Shown here one piece after another: positions 6,469 through 10,138 of a stretch of 10,138 nucleotides of DNA. This DNA comes from Anaerolineae bacterium (GTDB taxonomy: Bacteria > Chloroflexota > Anaerolineae > Promineifilales > Promineifilaceae). Both the position numbers and the translations under genes were made by a program. The stretch is taken from contig JACSSI010000116.1 of assembly GCA_014879345.1 (NCBI GenBank), positions 1-10,138 on the forward strand, in the 5' to 3' direction. Below the pieces are notes generated by a model. It was not told where the DNA came from. It worked only from the letters and a program-made list of their open reading frames with translations, and did no database searches. Every line of letters starts with the position of its first letter. The first letter of the stretch is position 1.

Positions 6469-6531
6469 CAGTAAACAGTGTACAGTAAACAGTAGACAGT
6501 GACTGAACACTGAACACTGTTCACTGTTCAC
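6469..6531. repeat. heptanucleotide array, 9 units, filling the mraY-murD gap
   Basis: Nine consecutive 7-bp units on the plus strand: CAGTAAA, CAGTGTA, CAGTAAA, CAGTAGA, CAGTGAC, TGAACAC (twice), TGTTCAC (twice). The last base is the first base of the mraY stop codon complement (6531-6533). TGAACACTGAACA (6504-6516) and TGTTCACTGTTCA (6518-6530) pair with one mismatch, so the murD leader can form a long hairpin. It occupies 62 of the 66 bases between the genes and leaves murD without a Shine-Dalgarno. Confidence 0.92.
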
Positions 6532-7538
6532 TAAATTAGTGCCAGTGCTACCCCCACCATCATTGCCAAAATGGCTATCAGCCACCAGCGCTGCACAATT
6601 TGCGTCTCGCTCCAGCCGATTAGCTCAAAGTGATGGTGCAGGGGAGCCATCTTAAACAGGCGTTTGCCGCCGGTCGCTTTGAAATACATTACTTGTAAGG
6701 TAGAAGATAGCATTGAAGCGTAAGGAACCACCGCGATGACGGGCAGAATTAGCCATTGATTGGTCATCAGGGCGAGTACGCCCAGGGCTGCGCCTAATGC
6801 CTGTGATCCGACGTCACCCATAAACATCTGGGCAGGTTTGGCGTTGTACCAGAGAAAGGCAAAACAGGCGCCGACGGTGACGAATGCAAATGTTGTTAAA
6901 AAGTTAGGTTCCGCTATGTTGGGGTCTTGCATGAAGGCAATAATCCCGTAGGCGATGAAAGCCACAGCCACGATAGTGCCAGCTAATCCGTCTAAACCGT
7001 CAGTGATGTTGACGGCGTTGGCTGTGCCGGTGATGATGATCATAGCGATAGGAATATAAATGATGCCGATGTCTAACAGAACCGGGACGGTGGGGACGGC
7101 AACCCAGCCATGACCATCGTTGATCGCAAAATAGAGCAAAACGGCCGCTACGAAGGCGATACTAAGTTGCAGCCAGATTTTGACCCGCGCCCGCATCCCT
7201 TTTTCGCCATGTGGGCGAGGGTGGAAGCCTAAATAATCGTCGATGCCGCCGAGGATGGAGTATGCCACCATCACACCCAGGGGGATGATGATGCTTTCTG
7301 CAATTTCGGAGGCTCTCATGAGCACAACAATGTTGACGATAATAGTGACAAGTGCCACGCTGCCTATGATAAGGATGCCACCCATGGAGGGGGTTCCCAT
7401 TTTTTGCATATGGGTTTGCGGGCCGTCGATGCGGATTTGTGCGCCAAGTTTGAGGCGCTTCATCAGTTCGATCAGGGGGCTGCCCCAGATGACGGCGAGC
7501 AGGAAGGTCATGGTGGCGACGGTGAGGGCGAATATCAT
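6531..7538 (-). CDS. mraY: phospho-N-acetylmuramoyl-pentapeptide transferase MraY
   Basis: Polytopic membrane enzyme that transfers phospho-MurNAc-pentapeptide from UDP to undecaprenyl phosphate, forming lipid I. The 335 residues with about ten hydrophobic segments fit the family. Key motifs: GTPSMGGI at 48-55; the Asp pair D100-D101 in GGIDDYLGF; NAVNITDGLDGLA at 174-186 with D180 and D183; FMGDVGSQALG at 239-249 with D242; and the His-rich loop PLHHHFE at 299-305 followed by Q313-R317 region IVQRWW. The ATG overlaps the murF stop as ATGA (7535-7538), implying translational coupling; a weak GGGGGT at 7545-7550 is the only ribosome-binding candidate. The gene ends directly in the heptanucleotide array that precedes murD. 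Confidence 0.98.
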   Translation of the reverse strand: MIFALTVATMTFLLAVIWGSPLIELMKRLKLGAQIRIDGPQTHMQKMGTPSMGGILIIGSVALVTIIVNIVVLMRASEIAESIIIPLGVMVAYSILGGIDDYLGFHPRPHGEKGMRARVKIWLQLSIAFVAAVLLYFAINDGHGWVAVPTVPVLLDIGIIYIPIAMIIITGTANAVNITDGLDGLAGTIVAVAFIAYGIIAFMQDPNIAEPNFLTTFAFVTVGACFAFLWYNAKPAQMFMGDVGSQALGAALGVLALMTNQWLILPVIAVVPYASMLSSTLQVMYFKATGGKRLFKMAPLHHHFELIGWSETQIVQRWWLIAILAMMVGVALALI

Positions 7539-8947
7539 TGGTCTACCCCCAATTCGGTGACGATTCGACTCATTTTCATACCGAGGGAGCCTTTGACCAA
7601 TACCATGTCGTGGGGTTGGATGAGGTCTTGCAGGGTGGAAACGGCCGTTTCCGCATCATCTACCATAAACACCCGGTCAGCTCTCATGCCCACTTTTAGC
7701 GCTTCTTCCGCAAACCAACGGGCGCGTTTGCCCATCGTCACCAGCACCTGTGCCACATCCGCAATCCGGCGACCGACCAGTCGATGACCCTCTTCTTCCA
7801 TATATCCCAGTTCTAGCATATCGCCCATAACGGCAATGTGGCGGCCATCTAAATCATTAAGCAAATTGAGTGCTGCCATCGCCGAATCAGGGCTGGAATT
7901 GTAAGTGTCGTCGATAATGGTGGAGCCGTTTGGCCCTGGCACTGCGACGAGACGCAGTTGGGCGCGTGAACTGGCTAAACCAGCCACAATCTCTTCCCAT
8001 CTCATGCCTGTTGCCAGCCCGACAGCGGCGGCACGTAACGATGTATGCACGCTGTGACGGCCAATGAGCGGCACTTGCACATGCAGTGCTTCCCGTCCTT
8101 GATGGAGGGTGAAGCGAATCCCTTCCAATCCCATCGATTCAATATTGTCTGCCCATAAATCCGCACTGGGATTCAGGCCATAGGTGAAGATCCGCGCTTT
8201 GGTATGGGCTGCCATACTCATGGTGCGGGCGTTGTCTTTGTTCAAAATAGCAGTGCCATTTGCGGGCAGTGCCTCCACTAATTCTCGTTTTGCGGCCACG
8301 ATAGCCTCCATGCTGCCTGCGCGTTCCAGATGAACCGGGCCAATCATGGTAACGACGCCAATGGTTGGTTTTGCCATCTCGCACAGGCGGGCGATCTCTC
8401 CGGTGGTATACATGCCCATTTCAAACACAGCCATCTCGTGAGTTGGCTGCAATTGGAGCAATACCGGAGGCAAGCCGAGAATACTATTACGATTCCCCGG
8501 TGATTTCAAGGTGCGGAATCGCTGGGAGAGTACAGAATACGTTAATTCTTTGGTGGAGGTTTTGCCTACGCTGCCGGTGATGCCAATGACTTTGGTATCG
8601 AATTGCGCCCGCCATGCTTGCGCCACGGCTTGCATGGCCTGCACGGTATCATCAACCAGTAAACAGAGAGGCGGGGTGATGGTGCGCACGTCTGGTGTGG
8701 GCTGATCTGTGCGTAAATCGAGGGTGGGGAAGTTGGGTAGTTCCCGCTCAATCAGAGCCGCAATGGCACCATTGGCGAAAGCTGCTGGCACGTAATCATG
8801 GCCGTCTACCTTTTCTCCGGGCAAGGCGACAAAGACGCTGCCGGGAACAGCCTCACGACTGTCTACCACAACGCAAGAAACGGCCGTTCTGTTGTCGGTC
8901 GTTTCGCGCTTTGTCAATACCTGTAAGAAAAAGTCTAAAGTTAACAT
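7535..8947 (-). CDS. murF: UDP-N-acetylmuramoyl-tripeptide--D-alanyl-D-alanine ligase MurF
   Basis: Cytoplasmic ATP-dependent ligase that adds D-Ala-D-Ala to complete the pentapeptide precursor. It has 470 residues. The N-terminal domain has VDSREAVPGSVFVALPGEK at 28-46 and DGHDYVPAAFANGA at 48-61. The central domain has P-loop GITGSVGKTSTKE at 122-134, IGPVHLERAGS at 202-212 and AAKRELVEA at 218-226 with the family's carbamylated Lys at 220. The C-terminal domain has IDDTYNSSPDSAMAAL at 345-360, VMGDMLELG at 373-381 and VKGSLGMKM at 451-459. The usual HNVxNALAA region reads HSVHTSLRAA (298-307). Residues 70-93 (Pro/Thr/Asp-rich) look like an extended linker. It starts 3 nt after the ftsI stop and lacks a Shine-Dalgarno, so reinitiation after ftsI is likely. 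No murE precedes it. Confidence 0.97.
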   Translation of the reverse strand: MLTLDFFLQVLTKRETTDNRTAVSCVVVDSREAVPGSVFVALPGEKVDGHDYVPAAFANGAIAALIERELPNFPTLDLRTDQPTPDVRTITPPLCLLVDDTVQAMQAVAQAWRAQFDTKVIGITGSVGKTSTKELTYSVLSQRFRTLKSPGNRNSILGLPPVLLQLQPTHEMAVFEMGMYTTGEIARLCEMAKPTIGVVTMIGPVHLERAGSMEAIVAAKRELVEALPANGTAILNKDNARTMSMAAHTKARIFTYGLNPSADLWADNIESMGLEGIRFTLHQGREALHVQVPLIGRHSVHTSLRAAAVGLATGMRWEEIVAGLASSRAQLRLVAVPGPNGSTIIDDTYNSSPDSAMAALNLLNDLDGRHIAVMGDMLELGYMEEEGHRLVGRRIADVAQVLVTMGKRARWFAEEALKVGMRADRVFMVDDAETAVSTLQDLIQPHDMVLVKGSLGMKMSRIVTELGVDQ

Positions 8948-8950
8948 AAA

Positions 8951-10138
8951 CTAATTATTAAGTGCCATCACATCTTCACGTAGCCTGATATCGTCTGGCG
9001 GAATATCAAGCAAGACGACGAGTTCTTTTGCCAGTTTGGCAAAAGCGGGAGCGGCTGTTTGAGAACCCCACGGCGAAACTTGAGGTCTGTCGAGTTTAAT
9101 CAGGACGATAACTTCCGGGTTGTCGGCAGGCAGCCAGCCGATGAAGGAGGCGATGGTCGCATTGTCCAGGTAGATACCGTTTTCGGCGATTTCAGCAGTG
9201 CCTGTTTTGCCGGCGATGGTGTAACCGGGTAACTGCGCTTCTGGAACTTCACTGGCAACGGCCGTTACCGCCATTTGAGTCACCTGTTGAGCCGTTTGCG
9301 CACTGATGGGGCGGCTCAAAACAGAAGGTTCGTGAACCAGCGTGCCGTGCTCAGAGCGAACTTCTTGAACCACATACGGCTGCATCAATTCCCCATTATT
9401 TGCCAAAGCAGAGACAGAAGCGATCATTTGCAGTGGTGTCACCGCCAGACCTTGCCCGTAAGCATTGGTAGATAAAAAGGATTCCGTCCAATATTCATCA
9501 CCCGGAAGAGGCATTTGGCCGGTGGCTTCAGACATGATGTCAACCCCCAACGGGCCACCAAAGCCAAAGCGGCGCATATAATCATAATACATGTCTGGCC
9601 CCATCCAGGTAGCCAGGGTGGCTGCCCCCACATTCAATGAATGTGACAGCAGAGACGTCATATCAGTAGTGCCATGTGCCGCCCGATCCCAGTTTACAGT
9701 GCGATGCCCACCGACCCACAATTCACCGGAATCGTAGTAAGTGGTTTCTGGTGTGACAGTGCCGGAATCTAAGGCAGCGGCCATCGTGATAAGTTTGATC
9801 ACCGAGCCAGGTTCATATTGCTGGCTGATGATGGGGTTGAATAAATTTTCTTCAGGGGTATCGTAAAATTCATACGGGTTGAAACAAGGGTCGCTCGCCA
9901 TCGCCAAAATTGCCCCCGTTTTCGGATTCATGACAATAATGGTGCCACTTTGTGCGGCGTATTCAACCAATGCTTCTTTTAATTGCTTTTCGACAAGATA
10001 TTGTAAGGAACGGTCGATAGTCAGCACCAAGTCAGAGCCTTCACGAGCGATGACGCTGTTTTGCACGTGAAAGGGAGAGATATTGATTTTGGCGCTGGCC
10101 GCTTCTCCTGCTAGTTCGGGTTGATAGTAACCTTCGAC
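8951..10138 (-). CDS. ftsI: FtsI-type class B penicillin-binding protein (transpeptidase), 5' end missing
   Basis: Septal D,D-transpeptidase that crosslinks the glycan strands made by FtsW; membrane-anchored, with its catalytic domain outside the cytoplasm. 395 codons lie in the window and the frame stays open to the right edge. It begins VEGYYQPELAGE, the end of the family's dimerisation domain, so the membrane anchor and N-terminal part lie outside; the GTG at 10066 is an internal Val codon, not a start. In fragment numbering, the active-site SVIK is at 112-115 (Ser codon 9803-9805), SLN at 167-169 and KTGT at 311-314. All three penicillin-binding motifs are intact. The protein ends soon after the transpeptidase domain, with no PASTA repeats. 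Position next to murF supports FtsI rather than an elongation PBP. Its stop is 3 nt before the murF ATG. Confidence 0.95.
   Translation of the reverse strand, partial: VEGYYQPELAGEAASAKINISPFHVQNSVIAREGSDLVLTIDRSLQYLVEKQLKEALVEYAAQSGTIIVMNPKTGAILAMASDPCFNPYEFYDTPEENLFNPIISQQYEPGSVIKLITMAAALDSGTVTPETTYYDSGELWVGGHRTVNWDRAAHGTTDMTSLLSHSLNVGAATLATWMGPDMYYDYMRRFGFGGPLGVDIMSEATGQMPLPGDEYWTESFLSTNAYGQGLAVTPLQMIASVSALANNGELMQPYVVQEVRSEHGTLVHEPSVLSRPISAQTAQQVTQMAVTAVASEVPEAQLPGYTIAGKTGTAEIAENGIYLDNATIASFIGWLPADNPEVIVLIKLDRPQVSPWGSQTAAPAFAKLAKELVVLLDIPPDDIRLREDVMALNN

Larger units (their letters stand above)
264..9266. repeat. dispersed 10-bp palindrome AACGGCCGTT, nine exact copies
   Basis: Exact copies start at 264, 1428, 3777, 4007, 4535, 6132, 7640, 8879 and 9257 (each 10 bp). 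A near copy, AACGGCCGCT, is at 7140-7149. All nine lie inside genes: murB, murC, murG, ftsW (two), murD, murF (two) and ftsI. Eight are read in the frame ACG-GCC-GTT (Thr-Ala-Val), and the murC copy as AAC-GGC-CGT (Asn-Gly-Arg). The coordinates of this entry only bracket the first and last copy. Confidence 0.9.

Noticed and set aside
8670..8740. Inserted repeat inside murF (Pro/Thr/Asp-rich linker, residues 70-93)
   Set aside because: It is longer than expected for the linker, but I found no copy of this DNA elsewhere in the window and the frame is intact.
9879..10066. GTG at 10066 as the start of the penicillin-binding protein
   Set aside because: The frame continues without a stop to the window edge and encodes VEGYYQPELAGE, typical internal sequence of class B PBPs, so the gene is truncated by the window.

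Overview
The window is one contiguous, leftward (minus-strand) stretch of a bacterial division and cell wall (dcw) cluster. In transcription order, from right to left, it holds ftsI (5' end cut off by the right edge), murF, mraY, murD, ftsW, murG, a CvpA-like membrane protein gene, murC and murB (3' end cut off by the left edge). All genes lie on the same strand and almost every base outside the junctions is coding. No RNA gene, insertion sequence, phage gene or CRISPR array was seen.

The genes form one pathway. MurB and MurC make UDP-MurNAc and add L-Ala; MurD adds D-Glu and MurF adds D-Ala-D-Ala. MraY loads the finished peptide onto the lipid carrier (lipid I) and MurG adds GlcNAc (lipid II). 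FtsW polymerises lipid II and the FtsI-type transpeptidase crosslinks it at the septum. The order matches the classical dcw order with two departures. murE, normally between ftsI and murF, is absent (the ftsI stop and murF start are 3 nt apart), and a CvpA-like gene sits between murG and murC.

The junctions are the most unusual part. Two gene pairs overlap by ATGA (murF/mraY, murG/cvpA-like) and one is 3 nt apart (ftsI/murF). Each of the five remaining gaps is filled by repetitive DNA: heptanucleotide arrays at mraY-murD (9 units), ftsW-murG (3) and murC-murB (3), a GC-rich multi-hairpin element at murD-ftsW, and two 115-bp inverted-repeat-bounded copies at cvpA-like-murC. In addition, the 10-bp palindrome AACGGCCGTT occurs nine times inside coding sequence, about a thousand-fold more than chance.

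The organism is most likely a member of the Chloroflexota (Anaerolineae-like). This is an inference from the divergent MurG signature (GGTGGG and YLPD in place of GGTGGH and HEQN), the DSIATAPER form of MurD, moderate GC content and the repeat-rich gaps. It was not confirmed by any search. I see no new enzymatic system here; the novelty candidates are the repeats, the divergent MurG and the altered gene content.
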